A stretch of DNA of 64,000 nt from Pseudorhodoferax sp. Leaf265 (lineage in GTDB: Bacteria; Pseudomonadota; Gammaproteobacteria; Burkholderiales; Burkholderiaceae_C), in the NCBI RefSeq assembly GCF_001422365.1, contig NZ_LMMT01000039.1, positions 308,138 through 372,137 of the forward strand. The letters run 5' to 3'. Of this stretch, positions 55,360-64,000 are shown in pieces. Numbering within the stretch: the stretch's first letter is position 1; every line of letters starts with the position of its first letter. The position numbers were made by a program, and so were the translations under genes. A model generated the notes under the pieces. That model made no database searches and had not been told where the DNA came from. It saw only the letters and a list, made by a program, of their open reading frames with translations.

Positions 55360-56027
55360 CAGGCCTTGTCGTGCCGTGCCAGCAGATCGCCCACCAGCTC
55401 CAGCCGCACCAGCGGGTTGTCCAGCTCCATGAGCTGCTGCTTCACGGCTAGCGGCAAGGGCAGCAACTCGCACCAGCGGTTGGCCAGCCAGCCGCAGTCG
55501 TCCCAGTGCCAGGGCGCGCGCAATGGCCACTGCTCCTCGGGGATGGCGCGCGCGCGCCAACTGTCCAGCAGCTGTTCGAGTCCGGTCGCCACCTCGCGCA
55601 GGTCATCCGGCACGGCCACGGGCGCGTCGTCGGGAAGCGCTTGTGCATCGGCTGTCCACAGCCCATGCGGCAGCTGGCGTGCCGCCCCGATGCGAAAGCG
55701 CGTACCCCCCTCGCAGACGATGTTCATGAGCCCCGGTTGCGGCCGTTCGACCGTGCGCACATGGGCCAGCGTGCCGACCTGCAAAAACTCCTCCGCTGGC
55801 GCGCCGGCGCGGCGCACCTCGCTGCCCTGGTGCAGCGCCACCACGCCGAAGGGACGGCCCTCGCGCTGGCACTGGCCGACCATGTCCAGGTAGCGCACCT
55901 CGAAAATGCGCAGCGGCAGCAGGCCGCCCGGGAACAGCACGGTGGACAGCGGAAACAGTGGCAGGGGTGAGGGGATCAAGGGGCCGGCCGGATTGTTGCA
56001 GCCGCTATCATCCCATGCGCTTTTCAT
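55359..56027 (-). CDS. LON-domain (substrate-binding) protein
   Basis: A 222-aa protein equivalent to the N-terminal substrate-recognition domain of Lon protease, with no ATPase or protease domain. The domain starts with LPLFPLSTVLFPGGLLPLRI, then FEVRYLDMVGQ and FGVVAL. Function is unknown for most stand-alone members. Its stop shares a base with the start of the dehydratase gene, and its ATG at 56027 is only eight bases from the divergent yggT start, so the promoters must lie within the opposite genes. Confidence 0.87.
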   Translation of the reverse strand: MKSAWDDSGCNNPAGPLIPSPLPLFPLSTVLFPGGLLPLRIFEVRYLDMVGQCQREGRPFGVVALHQGSEVRRAGAPAEEFLQVGTLAHVRTVERPQPGLMNIVCEGGTRFRIGAARQLPHGLWTADAQALPDDAPVAVPDDLREVATGLEQLLDSWRARAIPEEQWPLRAPWHWDDCGWLANRWCELLPLPLAVKQQLMELDNPLVRLELVGDLLARHDKA

Positions 56028-56035
56028 AGGGCCGC

Positions 56036-56590
56036 ATGCTGTACCAAATCTTCGCTTTTCTGCTCGAGGTCGTCGCCGGCTTGCTGGGCAGCGCCTGCTT
56101 GCTGCGGCTGTACATGCAGCACCAGCGCATCCCGTTCGGCAATCCCATCGGCAGCCTGGTGTTCGCGCTGACGGACTGGCTGGTGCTGCCGCTGCGCAAG
56201 GTCGTGCGTCCGGTGGGCCGCTGGGATCTGGCCAGCCTGGTTGGCGCATTCCTGCTCAAGCTCGCCCAATACTTCCTGCTGTGGCTCATGACGGGCGGCG
56301 CACTCGTCGTGGTGCCGGTCATGGCCTTGTTCGGCGTGATCGGCCTCGTGATCTACGGCCTCACGGGCCTGCTGATCGTCTACGCCGTGATGTCCTGGGT
56401 GCAGACGCAGTCGCCGCTCTACGACGTGCTGTCCCGCCTGCTGGCGCCGCCGCTGCGGCCGCTGCGGCGCATGGTGCCGCTGGTGGGGGGCATGGACCTC
56501 ACGCCGCTGATCCTGCTGGTGCTGCTGCAGGTGGCGTCCATCGTGCTGCAGCACGCCTTGCGCGGCGTGCTGGGCGGCATGAGCTTCTGA
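56036..56590 (+). CDS. YggT family membrane protein
   Basis: A 184-aa inner-membrane protein with about four or five helices, containing two copies of the YggT unit: YMQHQRIPFGNPIGSLVFAL / LVLPLRKVVRP and LIVYAVMSWVQTQSPLYDVL / PPLRPLRRMVPLVGGMDLTP. Homologues are linked to cell-division or osmotic functions in plastids and bacteria; the molecular role is unclear. It ends three bases before accD (convergent), so no separate terminator fits between. Confidence 0.88.
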   Translation: MLYQIFAFLLEVVAGLLGSACLLRLYMQHQRIPFGNPIGSLVFALTDWLVLPLRKVVRPVGRWDLASLVGAFLLKLAQYFLLWLMTGGALVVVPVMALFGVIGLVIYGLTGLLIVYAVMSWVQTQSPLYDVLSRLLAPPLRPLRRMVPLVGGMDLTPLILLVLLQVASIVLQHALRGVLGGMSF

Positions 56591-56593
56591 GAA

Positions 56594-57472
56594 TCAGCTG
56601 GCGCTGACCGCGTCGGCCGGCTGGCGCTGCAGCATGGCCAGCGAGCTGGCGATGGTGCGGCGCAGGTCCTTGCGGTTGCAGATCAGGTCGACCGCACCCT
56701 TTTGCTGCAGGAACTCGGCACGCTGGAAGCCTTCGGGCAGCGTCACGCGCACGGTGGACTCGATCACGCGCGGGCCGGCGAAGCCGATCAGCGCCTTGGG
56801 TTCGGCGATGACCATGTCGCCGACGAAGGCGAAGCCGGCGCTCACGCCGCCCATGGTCGGGTCGGTCAGCACGCTGATGTAGGGCAGGCCCTTCTTGGCC
56901 AGGCGCGTCAGGGACGCGTTGGTCTTGGCCATCTGCATCAGCGACAGCAGGCCTTCCTGCATGCGCGCGCCGCCGGTGGCGGTGAAGCAGATGAAGGGCA
57001 CCTTCTGGTCGATGGCCGCGTGCACGCCGCGCACGAAGCGCTCGCCCACCACGCTGCCCATGCTGCCGCCCATGAACTCGAACTCGAAGCAGGCCACCAC
57101 CACGTTCAGCCCATGGAGCGCGCCGCCCATGACGATGAGCGCATCCGTCTCCTCGGTGTTGTCCAGCGCTTCCTTGAGCCGCTCGGGGTACTTGCGGCTG
57201 TCCTTGAACTTGAGCGGGTCCATGGGCAGGACTTCGTGGCCGATCTCGTAGCGGCCTTCGGGGTCCAGGAAGCTGTCCAGGCGCGCGCGTGCGCCGATGC
57301 GGTGGTGGTGGCCGCAGGTCGGGCAGACGTTCAGGTTCTTTTCCAGATCCGTCTTGTAGAGCACGCTCTCGCAGCTCGGGCACTTGATCCACAGGCCCTC
57401 GGGCACCTGGCGGCGCTCGGCGGGGTCGCTGGGCTGGATCTTGGCGGGAAGCAGTTTTTCGAGCCAGGACAT
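56594..57472 (-). CDS. accD: Acetyl-CoA carboxylase carboxyltransferase subunit beta
   Basis: With AccA it transfers the carboxyl group from biotin to acetyl-CoA, giving malonyl-CoA for the Fab enzymes of this window. The 292-aa protein has the zinc ribbon C31-x2-C34 and C50-x2-C53 and the crotonase-like core with [17 protein letters not shown] and [14 protein letters not shown]. It follows trpA by 37 bases in the conserved trpFBA-accD order. Confidence 0.97.
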   Translation of the reverse strand: MSWLEKLLPAKIQPSDPAERRQVPEGLWIKCPSCESVLYKTDLEKNLNVCPTCGHHHRIGARARLDSFLDPEGRYEIGHEVLPMDPLKFKDSRKYPERLKEALDNTEETDALIVMGGALHGLNVVVACFEFEFMGGSMGSVVGERFVRGVHAAIDQKVPFICFTATGGARMQEGLLSLMQMAKTNASLTRLAKKGLPYISVLTDPTMGGVSAGFAFVGDMVIAEPKALIGFAGPRVIESTVRVTLPEGFQRAEFLQQKGAVDLICNRKDLRRTIASSLAMLQRQPADAVSAS

Positions 57473-57509
57473 GGGATTGGCTACTCCGGAGGGACGAACG
57501 GGGTGGGGA

Positions 57510-58319
57510 TTATGCGTCGAGCGCCGAACGGATGCCGCGCAGGAACGCGGCCGCCGTGGGGGCGACCTGCGCGCGGGGCTGGTCGTCGAGCAGCTGGATG
57601 ATCCTGCTGCCGATGACCACGGCGTCGGCCACGCGGCCCACGGCCTGGGCCGAGGTGGCGTCGCGGATGCCGAAGCCGACACCCACGGGCAGCTGCACAT
57701 GGCGGCGGATGCGCGGCAGCATGGCCTCGACCGCGGCCGTGTCCAGCGTGCCGGCGCCCGTCACGCCCTTGAGCGAGACGTAGTAGACGTAGCCGCTGGC
57801 GACCTCGGCCACTTGGCGCATGCGCTCGTCGGTGGACGTGGGCGCGAGCAGGAAGATCAGGTCGATGTCCTTGGCGCGCAGGCGGGCCGCGAAGTCCACG
57901 CACTCCTCGGGCGGGTAGTCGACGACCAGCACGCCGTCGACACCGGCGGCCGCCGCATCGCGCGGAAAGCTGTCGGCACCATGGCGCTGCTCGTAGCGCT
58001 CGACCGGGTTGGCGTAGCCCATCAGCACCACGGGCGTCTGCTGGTCCTTGTCGCGGAAGGCTTTGACCATCGCGAGCACCTGGACCATGCCAACGCCCAG
58101 CGCCAGGGCTTTCTCGCCGGCTGCCTGGATCACCGGGCCGTCGGCCATGGGGTCGCTGAACGGCACGCCGAGCTCGATCACATCGGCGCCGGCCGCGACC
58201 ATGGCGTGCATGAGTTCGGGCGTGACGTCGGCGTAGGGGAAGCCGGCCGTGACGTAGGGGATCAGGGCCTTGCGGCCTTGCTGCTTCAGCTGCGCGAAGG
58301 TGGTGGCGATGCGGCTCAT
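57510..58319 (-). CDS. trpA: Tryptophan synthase alpha subunit
   Basis: Releases indole from indole-3-glycerol phosphate and passes it to TrpB. The 269-aa TIM barrel has catalytic E49 ([10 protein letters not shown]) and D60 (MADGPVIQ), matching Salmonella numbering exactly. Its start overlaps the trpB stop by four bases. Confidence 0.97.
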   Translation of the reverse strand: MSRIATTFAQLKQQGRKALIPYVTAGFPYADVTPELMHAMVAAGADVIELGVPFSDPMADGPVIQAAGEKALALGVGMVQVLAMVKAFRDKDQQTPVVLMGYANPVERYEQRHGADSFPRDAAAAGVDGVLVVDYPPEECVDFAARLRAKDIDLIFLLAPTSTDERMRQVAEVASGYVYYVSLKGVTGAGTLDTAAVEAMLPRIRRHVQLPVGVGFGIRDATSAQAVGRVADAVVIGSRIIQLLDDQPRAQVAPTAAAFLRGIRSALDA

Positions 58320-59584
58320 GCCTGGCCTCCCTTCACGGCGTGGCCGCGCATGGAGGGGCGGTCGTAGAAGTCCTCGCCCGACAGGTCGGCCACGGTGCCG
58401 ATGTCCTTGTCGCCACGGCCGGACAGGTTCACCAGGATGCTCTGGTCCGGGCGCATGGTTGGTGCCAGCTTGCGCGCGTAAGCGAACGCGTGGGCCGACT
58501 CCAGCGCAGGGATGATGCCCTCGGTGCGGCACAGATAGTGGAAGGCATCCAGCGCTTCGGCGTCGGTGGCGCCGACGTATTCGGCGCGGCCGATGTCCTT
58601 CAGGAAGGCATGTTCCGGCCCCACACCCGGGTAGTCCAGGCCGGCGCTGATGCTGTGCGTCTCGGTCACCTGGCCGTTCTCGTCCTGCAGCAGGTAGGTG
58701 CGGTTGCCGTGGAGCACGCCGGCGCTGCCGCGTTGCAACGAAGCGGCGTGCTTGCCGCTGTCCAGGCCCTGGCCAGTGGCTTCCACGCCGATCAGGCGGG
58801 TGCCTGCATGGTCGATGTACGGGTAGAAGATGCCGATGGCGTTGCTGCCGCCGCCCACGCAGGCCAGCACGGCGTCGGGCTGGTCGTTCTTGCATCCCGC
58901 CGCCGCCAGCATCTCGGGCATCTGCACCAGGCATTCGTTGCCGATCACGCTCTGGAAGTCGCGCACCATCATCGGGTAGGGGTGCGGACCGGCCACGGTG
59001 CCGATGATGTAGAAGGTGTTGTCCACGTTGGCGACCCAGTCGCGCATGGCTTCGTTGAGCGAGTCCTTGAGCGTCTTGCTGCCGCTGTCCACGGGCACCA
59101 CGGTGGCGCCCAGCAGCTTCATGCGGAACACGTTGGGGCTCTGGCGCTTGACGTCCTCGCTGCCCATGTAGACCACGCACTCCAGGCCGTAGCGCGCGCA
59201 GATGGTGGCCGTGGCCACGCCGTGCTGGCCGGCGCCGGTCTCGGCGATCACACGCGGCTTGCCCATGCGCTTGGCCAGCATGGCCTGGCCGATCACGTTG
59301 TTGATCTTGTGCGCGCCGGTGTGGTTGAGGTCTTCGCGTTTGAGGAAGATCTGCGCGCCGCCGTGTTCGCGGCTGCTGCGCGCGGCGTGGTAGACGGGCG
59401 AGGGCCGGCCGACGAAGTGGGCCAGTTCGCTCTTGAATTCGGCGATGAATTCGGGGTCGTTCTGGTAGCGGGCGTAGGCCTCGCGCAGTTCGGCGATGGC
59501 GTGGGTCAGCGTCTCGGAGATGAAGCTGCCGCCGTAGATGCCGAAATGGCCCGAGGCATCAGGCTGTTGATAAGGGGTCGACAT
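58316..59584 (-). CDS. trpB: Tryptophan synthase beta subunit
   Basis: A PLP enzyme joining indole and serine. The 422-aa chain carries K93 in [14 protein letters not shown], the phosphate loop [12 protein letters not shown] and the [11 protein letters not shown] motif. The ATG at 59584 lies inside the end of trpF (26-base overlap); a TTG at 59599 would extend it by five residues. The overlap suggests strict translational coupling. Confidence 0.97.
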   Translation of the reverse strand: MSTPYQQPDASGHFGIYGGSFISETLTHAIAELREAYARYQNDPEFIAEFKSELAHFVGRPSPVYHAARSSREHGGAQIFLKREDLNHTGAHKINNVIGQAMLAKRMGKPRVIAETGAGQHGVATATICARYGLECVVYMGSEDVKRQSPNVFRMKLLGATVVPVDSGSKTLKDSLNEAMRDWVANVDNTFYIIGTVAGPHPYPMMVRDFQSVIGNECLVQMPEMLAAAGCKNDQPDAVLACVGGGSNAIGIFYPYIDHAGTRLIGVEATGQGLDSGKHAASLQRGSAGVLHGNRTYLLQDENGQVTETHSISAGLDYPGVGPEHAFLKDIGRAEYVGATDAEALDAFHYLCRTEGIIPALESAHAFAYARKLAPTMRPDQSILVNLSGRGDKDIGTVADLSGEDFYDRPSMRGHAVKGGQA

Positions 59585-60263
59585 GTTGAATCTTTGCAAA
59601 GTGCGCGTCGGCGGCGCGGACGGCCGCGACGAAGCGGTTGATCTTGTCGGCGTCCTTGATGCCCTTGGAGGCCTCGACGCCGGAACTCACATCAACGGCC
59701 AGCGACAGCGCGCGTGGCCGCACCTGCAAGATGCCATCGGTCACGTTTGCAGGCGTGAGTCCACCACTCAAGACGAGGTGAGAGTCGACGCTTGTTGGCA
59801 GGAGTGACCAATTGAATGCCTTGCCGCCGCCGCCGTATCCCTCGACATGGGCGTCGAGCAGGATGGCCTGGGCTTGGGAAAATTCGGCTGCGAATCTTAC
59901 CAAGTCGAAGGGGGCTGCGTTTTCATCCAGCGGGATGCGGGCCGCGCGCACGAAGGGGCGGGCAGGGTGGGCCGTGGCGGCCAGGCACTGGGCCGGCGTT
60001 TCGTCGCCGTGGAACTGCACCATGGCGCCCGGGACCTGGTCGCAGGTGGTGGCCACCTCTTGCGGCGGCGTGTTGACGAACAGCAGCACGGGCGTGACGA
60101 AGGGTGGCAGCCGGCGGGCGAGCTCGGCTGCGCGGCGCGGTGTGACGTAGCGCGGGCTCTTGTCGTAGAGCACGAAGCCGACGGCGTCGGCACCGGCAGC
60201 GACGGCGGCCTCCAGGTCCTGCTCGCGCGTGATGCCGCAGATCTTGATGCGGGTTCTGGTCAT
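59559..60263 (-). CDS. trpF: Phosphoribosylanthranilate isomerase
   Basis: Performs the Amadori rearrangement in tryptophan synthesis. The 234-aa protein has the catalytic C9 in [12 protein letters not shown] and the aspartate in [14 protein letters not shown]. It lies 57 bases after truA. Its last eight codons extend into the trpB start, longer than the usual family end (the tail ends [10 protein letters not shown]). Confidence 0.96.
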   Translation of the reverse strand: MTRTRIKICGITREQDLEAAVAAGADAVGFVLYDKSPRYVTPRRAAELARRLPPFVTPVLLFVNTPPQEVATTCDQVPGAMVQFHGDETPAQCLAATAHPARPFVRAARIPLDENAAPFDLVRFAAEFSQAQAILLDAHVEGYGGGGKAFNWSLLPTSVDSHLVLSGGLTPANVTDGILQVRPRALSLAVDVSSGVEASKGIKDADKINRFVAAVRAADAHFAKIQHVDPLSTA

Positions 60264-60320
60264 GGGGAAACCTCTGCCCAGGTGGGCGGCAGTGGGGCGC
60301 TCTCTCAGGCGGGGCAGCGC

Positions 60321-61103
60321 TCAGGGGAGCCAATCATAGGCAGCCGTGCGTTCCGGCAGGCCCCAATGGTCTTCGTAGCGTGGCCCCAGGAAGTACAGGC
60401 CGTCGGGCGAGAAGGTGGGCGCGGCCACGCGGCGGTCGCGTGCGGCCAGCACCTCGGCCATCCATGCCACGGGCTGGTCGCCCTTGCCCACGACCAACAG
60501 GCAGCCCATGAGGTTGCGGATCATGTGGTGCAGGAAGGCGTCGGCCTCGAACTCGAAGCGCCAGTAGGCACCACGCCGCGAGACCTCGATGCGGCGCATG
60601 GTCTTGACCGGCGTGCGCGCCTGGCATTGCGACGCGCGGAATGAGGTGAAGTCGTGCTCGCCCAGCAACAGCGCGGCGGCGGCCTGCATGGGGGCCTGCG
60701 CCAGCGGGCGGTGCACCCAGCCGATGCGGCCACGCTCCACGCTGGGCCGCACGGGCGACTCCATGAGCACGTAGGCATAGCGCCGGCCGATGGCGCTGGC
60801 GCGCGCGTGGAACTGCTCCGTGACCGGGTGGGCCCACTGCACGGCGATGTCGCCGGGCAGGTAGCTGTTGGTGCCTCGCACCCAGGCATGGGTTTCACGC
60901 GCGACGGTGGTGTCGAAGTGCACGACCTGCATGAGCCCGTGCACGCCGGCATCGGTGCGGCCGGCGCAGATGGTGCCGATGTCCTGCTGCGCGAAGTTGC
61001 CCAGCGCTTGCTCCAGCTTGTCCTGCACGGTCTTGCCCGAAGGCTGGCTCTGCCAGCCGTCGTAGGCCTGGCCCGCATAGCTGACTCCGAGTGCCAGACG
61101 CAC
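60321..61103 (-). CDS. truA: tRNA pseudouridine(38-40) synthase
   Basis: Modifies the anticodon stem-loop of tRNAs. The 260-aa enzyme has the catalytic D51 in CAGRTDAGVHG, then SFRASQCQA and HHMIRNLMGCLL. The start is GTG at 61103 in MRLALGVSYAGQAYDGWQ. It lies 26 bases after fimV in the conserved asd-fimV-truA-trpF order. Confidence 0.96.
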   Translation of the reverse strand: MRLALGVSYAGQAYDGWQSQPSGKTVQDKLEQALGNFAQQDIGTICAGRTDAGVHGLMQVVHFDTTVARETHAWVRGTNSYLPGDIAVQWAHPVTEQFHARASAIGRRYAYVLMESPVRPSVERGRIGWVHRPLAQAPMQAAAALLLGEHDFTSFRASQCQARTPVKTMRRIEVSRRGAYWRFEFEADAFLHHMIRNLMGCLLVVGKGDQPVAWMAEVLAARDRRVAAPTFSPDGLYFLGPRYEDHWGLPERTAAYDWLP

Positions 61104-61129
61104 CAGCGATCCCCTTGCCCGCGCGCCGC

Positions 61130-63661
61130 TCAGCCGAGGGCGGCCAGGAAGCGCTGGGCCTGGGCCTTGAGCGGCCCGGTGGCCTCGGCCAGTACTTCTT
61201 CGGCCAGCGCGCGCGCGCCGTCGTCATCGCCGATGGCCTGGAACTCCTCGGCCAGGGCCAGCTTGGTGGCCAGCGGGTCGTCGGCCTCCGGTTCGGCGGC
61301 GGGCTCGGCAGCCGCGGCCTTGCCATCAGGTTCACCCAGATCCAGCGACAGCGAGCCCAGGTCGAAGGGCAGCAGGTCGGAATCGGCGGCCGGTGCGGGC
61401 GTGGGCGCCGCCAGCGGTGCCTTGTAGGTGCTCTGCACGTCGAAATCGAGGTCCATGGCCTCGGCCATGGGCGGCGCCAGGGGCTCGTCAGCGTCGGACG
61501 CGGGCTTGGCTGGCACGGGCAGCGGGGTTGGGCTGTCGTCGTCGCCGAGGTCCAGGCTGATGTCTGGCATGGGCTGCAGCGCGGGCGCCGGTGGCGCGGG
61601 GGGCGTCAGCACGGGGTCCGGCCACAGCGATTCGTCGCTGTCTTCGGCCGCAGCCGGGCGCGGCGCCACAGCAGCACCTGCGACGGCGGCAGCAGCGGCT
61701 GCAGCGCCGAGGCCGGCCACTGCGCCACCGCGCCAGAGCGGGTGCTCGGGTTGCAGCTCGCGGCCCAGCGCGGCGATGGCCTCCCACTCGGGACCTGTGC
61801 CGCCGGTCAGCGCATGCGCCTTCTCGGCCGTGGCCTGCAGTGCGATCGCGTCGCGGCGCTTGGCGTAGATTTCGGCCAGCTTGGCGTGGATGGCCACGCG
61901 CTGGGGCGTACTGCGCAGGGCTTCCTGGAGGATTTCCTCGGCCTGCAGGTCACGGCCATAGGCCATGTAGACCTCGGCCTCGGCCACGGGGTCGACCTCG
62001 CTGCTGGTGTCGAACTGGCTCGGCGAGTACACGGCCGAGGCCGCCGCCTCGCTCTCGGCGGCGGTGTCCACGTGCTGGCCGCCGCTGCTCGCGAAGAACG
62101 ACTCCACTGGCTCCTTCAGGCGGCTTTCTTCCTCGGCCACCTGGCGGCGCTGGCGCGCACGGTAGATGCCCAGCGCGGCCAGCAAGGCGATCAGTGCCGC
62201 TGCCGCAGCCAGCAGCAAGGGGCTGTGGCGCAGGCTGTCGAGCAGGCCGCCGTCTTCCTGCACGGCCGGCGCGGGTCCGGGCGCTGGCAAGGCCTTGGCG
62301 GCGGAGGCCGGCTCTGCGGCGGGTGCCGGTGCGGCAGGTTCCGGCGCGGGCGCGGGCGGCGCGGCTGTTGCGGGGCCCGGGGCCGGTGCTGGAGCCGAGG
62401 CCGTCGGCTCCGGTGCGGGAGCAGGCGCTGGAGCCGGCGCGGATGCGGTCGGGGCTGCGCCACCGGCGCCCAGCTTGTTGAGCGCGTCGATGTTGCGCGA
62501 CAGTTCCGCGACGCGGTCCGCCGCTTCCTTGCCGGCCTTGTCGCGGGCGATCTTTTCGTCCTGCGCGCGGCTCTGCACGCCGCCTTTGGACAGGGTGAGC
62601 CGGTCCGGCGCCGTCGCCGCGGGCCGGTTGTCTTCGACCTTGCCCTGCACGCGCCCACTGGCCGAACGCTGGGCGCTGCCAGGGACCGATGGCACCTGGC
62701 CCGCCAGCTGGCTGCGGTAGGCATTGAAGTCGCGCGATTGGGCCGCGATGGTGCGCGTGGCCTCGTCCGCGGGAACGGCGGCAGCCTGGTTCGCGCTGGG
62801 CAGGTCCAGCACCGCGCCTGCGCGCAGGCGGTTGACGTTGCCGTCGATGAAGGCGTTCGGATTGCTGCGCAGCATGGCGACCAGCATCTGGTCGAGCGAG
62901 ACGTTGGGCGGCTTGTTGGCAGAGGCGATGCGGCTGGCGGTGTCGCCGCGGCGCACCGTGGCGGTGCCGGGTACGCCGCTGGGCACTGGTGCCGATGCCG
63001 CCGCCCGTGCTGCCGGCGCCGGCGGCGCTGCGGAAGCTGGCGTTGGGGCCGGCGCTGGGACAGGGGTCGACGCAGGGTTCGGCGCTGGCGTCGGCACTGC
63101 AGCAGCCGGGGGGGGCGCCGGCGGGCGAGCGGGCGGCGGTGCCACGGCGGCGCTGGGCGGCAACTGCGGGGCCGTCGGCGCAGCGGCTTGGCGCTGCTGC
63201 GGTGGGTCCAGCAGCAAGGTGTAGTCGCGCACCGCCCGGCCAGAGGCCCAGTTGGCCTGCAGGATCAGGTCGATGAAGGGTTCGCTGACGGGGCGGTCGC
63301 TGCTGAGCCGCAACACGGCGCGGCCATCGGCCCGTCGCGCACGTTCGATACGCACCGTGCCCAAGGCGGCGTTGTACTCGAGGCCGGCCGCGCGGAAAGC
63401 CTGCGGCGTGGCGATCGCGGCCTGCAGCGTGCGGGACTCTTCTTCCGTGATGTCCGGCAGCTCGATCTCGGCGCGCAAGGGCTCGCCGAGGGCCGATTGC
63501 ACCGTGGCCCGGCCCAGCGTCAAAGCCTGGGCCTGCTGCAGCGGGGCGAAGAGGGCCGCGGTGGCGGTCGCCGCCACCATGCTGCGCTTCCAGCTCTGCG
63601 ACGCCAGCTTCAACTTTGGTTTGTCATCAGCCTGTTCAACAGCATTGGAACGTTTGATCAT
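61130..63661 (-). CDS. fimV: FimV-family pilus/motility assembly protein
   Basis: An 843-aa inner-membrane protein related to Pseudomonas FimV, which supports type IV pili, polar localisation and secretion. It has a signal sequence (about 1-46, ending AQA), the FimV N-domain (47-152), a Pro/Ala-rich linker, a LysM-like peptidoglycan-binding segment (about 235-288, VRRGDTASRIASA and NPNAFIDGNVNRLRAGAV), a second linker, one membrane helix at about 481-500 and a cytoplasmic acidic part ending in the FimV C-domain (KLALAEEFQAIGDDDGARAL). It lies in the asd-fimV-truA order. Confidence 0.93.
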   Translation of the reverse strand: MIKRSNAVEQADDKPKLKLASQSWKRSMVAATATAALFAPLQQAQALTLGRATVQSALGEPLRAEIELPDITEEESRTLQAAIATPQAFRAAGLEYNAALGTVRIERARRADGRAVLRLSSDRPVSEPFIDLILQANWASGRAVRDYTLLLDPPQQRQAAAPTAPQLPPSAAVAPPPARPPAPPPAAAVPTPAPNPASTPVPAPAPTPASAAPPAPAARAAASAPVPSGVPGTATVRRGDTASRIASANKPPNVSLDQMLVAMLRSNPNAFIDGNVNRLRAGAVLDLPSANQAAAVPADEATRTIAAQSRDFNAYRSQLAGQVPSVPGSAQRSASGRVQGKVEDNRPAATAPDRLTLSKGGVQSRAQDEKIARDKAGKEAADRVAELSRNIDALNKLGAGGAAPTASAPAPAPAPAPEPTASAPAPAPGPATAAPPAPAPEPAAPAPAAEPASAAKALPAPGPAPAVQEDGGLLDSLRHSPLLLAAAAALIALLAALGIYRARQRRQVAEEESRLKEPVESFFASSGGQHVDTAAESEAAASAVYSPSQFDTSSEVDPVAEAEVYMAYGRDLQAEEILQEALRSTPQRVAIHAKLAEIYAKRRDAIALQATAEKAHALTGGTGPEWEAIAALGRELQPEHPLWRGGAVAGLGAAAAAAAVAGAAVAPRPAAAEDSDESLWPDPVLTPPAPPAPALQPMPDISLDLGDDDSPTPLPVPAKPASDADEPLAPPMAEAMDLDFDVQSTYKAPLAAPTPAPAADSDLLPFDLGSLSLDLGEPDGKAAAAEPAAEPEADDPLATKLALAEEFQAIGDDDGARALAEEVLAEATGPLKAQAQRFLAALG

Positions 63662-63695
63662 GCAAATGGACGGGCCGACTTGGTTACTAAAAAGA

Positions 63696-63724
63696 ACGGT
63701 AGCAGCAATGCTTTAGGCTGACAA
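63696..63724 (-). promoter_or_regulatory. Sigma-70-type promoter of fimV
   Basis: On the minus strand TTGTCA (63724-63719) and TACCGT (63701-63696) are 17 bases apart, a good -35 and a moderate -10. They lie 35 bases before the fimV ATG. Confidence 0.5.
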
Positions 63725-63797
63725 GCTCAAGCGGCTTGGGAGCCGGCGCTGCATTGGAGCGCGCATTCTCGCTGCACTGCGATGTTGCCAGACGACA

Positions 63798-63820
63798 ACG
63801 GCCCGCCAGGGGCGGGCCGT
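63798..63820 (-). terminator. Hairpin after asd
   Basis: A perfect 10-bp stem ACGGCCCGCC / GGCGGGCCGT with a three-base loop, 19 bases past the asd stop on the minus strand. The following bases, TTGTCGTCTGG, are only moderately T-rich, so termination may be partial and fimV may be partly co-transcribed. Confidence 0.6.
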
Positions 63821-63838
63821 GTCATGGGCGTGGGCAGT

Positions 63839-64000
63839 TCAGGCCTGCAGCAGCACGCGCAGCGTGCGGCGCAGCGGCTCGGCCGCGCCCCACAGCAGCT
63901 GGTCGCCGATCGTGAAGGCGCCCACGTATTCCGGGCCCATGGCCAGCTTGCGGATGCGGCCGACCGGGATGTTCAGCGTGCCGGTGGTGACCACGGGCGT
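63839..64000 (-). CDS. asd: Aspartate-semialdehyde dehydrogenase, C-terminal part
   Basis: The last 53 codons of asd, cut by the window edge. The end [20 protein letters not shown], then [17 protein letters not shown], is the conserved C-terminus of proteobacterial aspartate-semialdehyde dehydrogenase (biosynthesis of lysine, threonine, methionine and diaminopimelate). Placement before fimV agrees with the known gene order. Confidence 0.9.
   Translation of the reverse strand, partial: TPVVTTGTLNIPVGRIRKLAMGPEYVGAFTIGDQLLWGAAEPLRRTLRVLLQA

Noticed and set aside
61091-63721. An 876-codon plus-strand frame opposite fimV, and collagen-like glycine runs
   Set aside because: FimV on the minus strand has signal sequence, LysM-like motif and membrane helix in the right order; the other strand is a shadow of Pro/Ala codons.

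Overview
The window is a 64-kb piece of a GC-rich chromosome from a betaproteobacterium, most likely order Burkholderiales, family Comamonadaceae (Acidovorax, Comamonas, Delftia or Variovorax relatives). The evidence is the codon bias, the many GTG starts, and several gene orders typical of that group: hemC-hemD-hemX-hemY divergent from ppc; yceD-rpmF-plsX-fabHDG-acpP-fabF running into rpoE-rseA-rseB-degP; lepA-lepB-DUF4845-rnc-era-recO-pdxJ-acpS-nagZ; and asd-fimV-truA-trpF-trpB-trpA-accD. I see no rRNA, tRNA, CRISPR array, insertion sequence, phage gene or broken gene. Coding is dense. The only gaps over 300 bases lie between rne and rluC (20445-20996) and between degP and lepA (36179-36688).

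Region by region. 1-5.4 kb: a mirrored fatty-acid-type module, with thiolase plus a double-TetR regulator to the left and an acyl-CoA dehydrogenase plus a second double-TetR regulator to the right, around a 243-bp divergent control region. 5.4-7.3 kb: divergent Crp/Fnr and LysR regulators sharing an inverted repeat. 7.3-10.2 kb: galE, manC and a small YjfB-type motility protein behind a good sigma-54 promoter match. 10.2-17.4 kb: ppc and the haem operon. 17.4-21 kb: RNase E with a long leader, divergent from rluC. 21-25.4 kb: rluC, a HAD phosphatase, a Rieske protein, an SppA-type protease, a RsmI-like methylase and Maf. 25.4-36.2 kb: type II fatty acid synthesis genes read without a clear break into the sigma-E envelope-stress operon. 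36.2-44.5 kb: an AT-richer control gap, then the lepA-nagZ series. 44.5-56 kb (minus strand): a short Hsp70 relative, a small MscS channel, lysS and a surface-glycan locus. 56-64 kb: yggT, then accD, trpABF, truA, fimV and the end of asd on the minus strand.

How the genes fit together. AcpS (42991) activates AcpP (30313), the carrier used by FabD, FabH, FabG and FabF, while AccD supplies malonyl-CoA. RpoE, RseA, RseB and DegP police the envelope that these lipids and glycans build. GalE and ManC make UDP-galactose and GDP-mannose, which the glycan locus at 47.9-55.4 kb may use. That locus has a C4/C6 dehydratase, a reductase-like SDR, a minimal phosphoglycosyl transferase, three glycosyltransferases and a flippase, but no visible polymerase. 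The most interesting items are the mirrored double-TetR module, the sigma-54 promoter ahead of galE-manC-yjfB, the degP-lepA gap (DnaA-box cluster, strong terminator, possible sigma-E promoter), the inverted repeat across the rpmF -10 box, and the glycan locus logic. I found no clear candidate for a wholly new enzymatic system; the novelty is mainly in regulation and gene arrangement.
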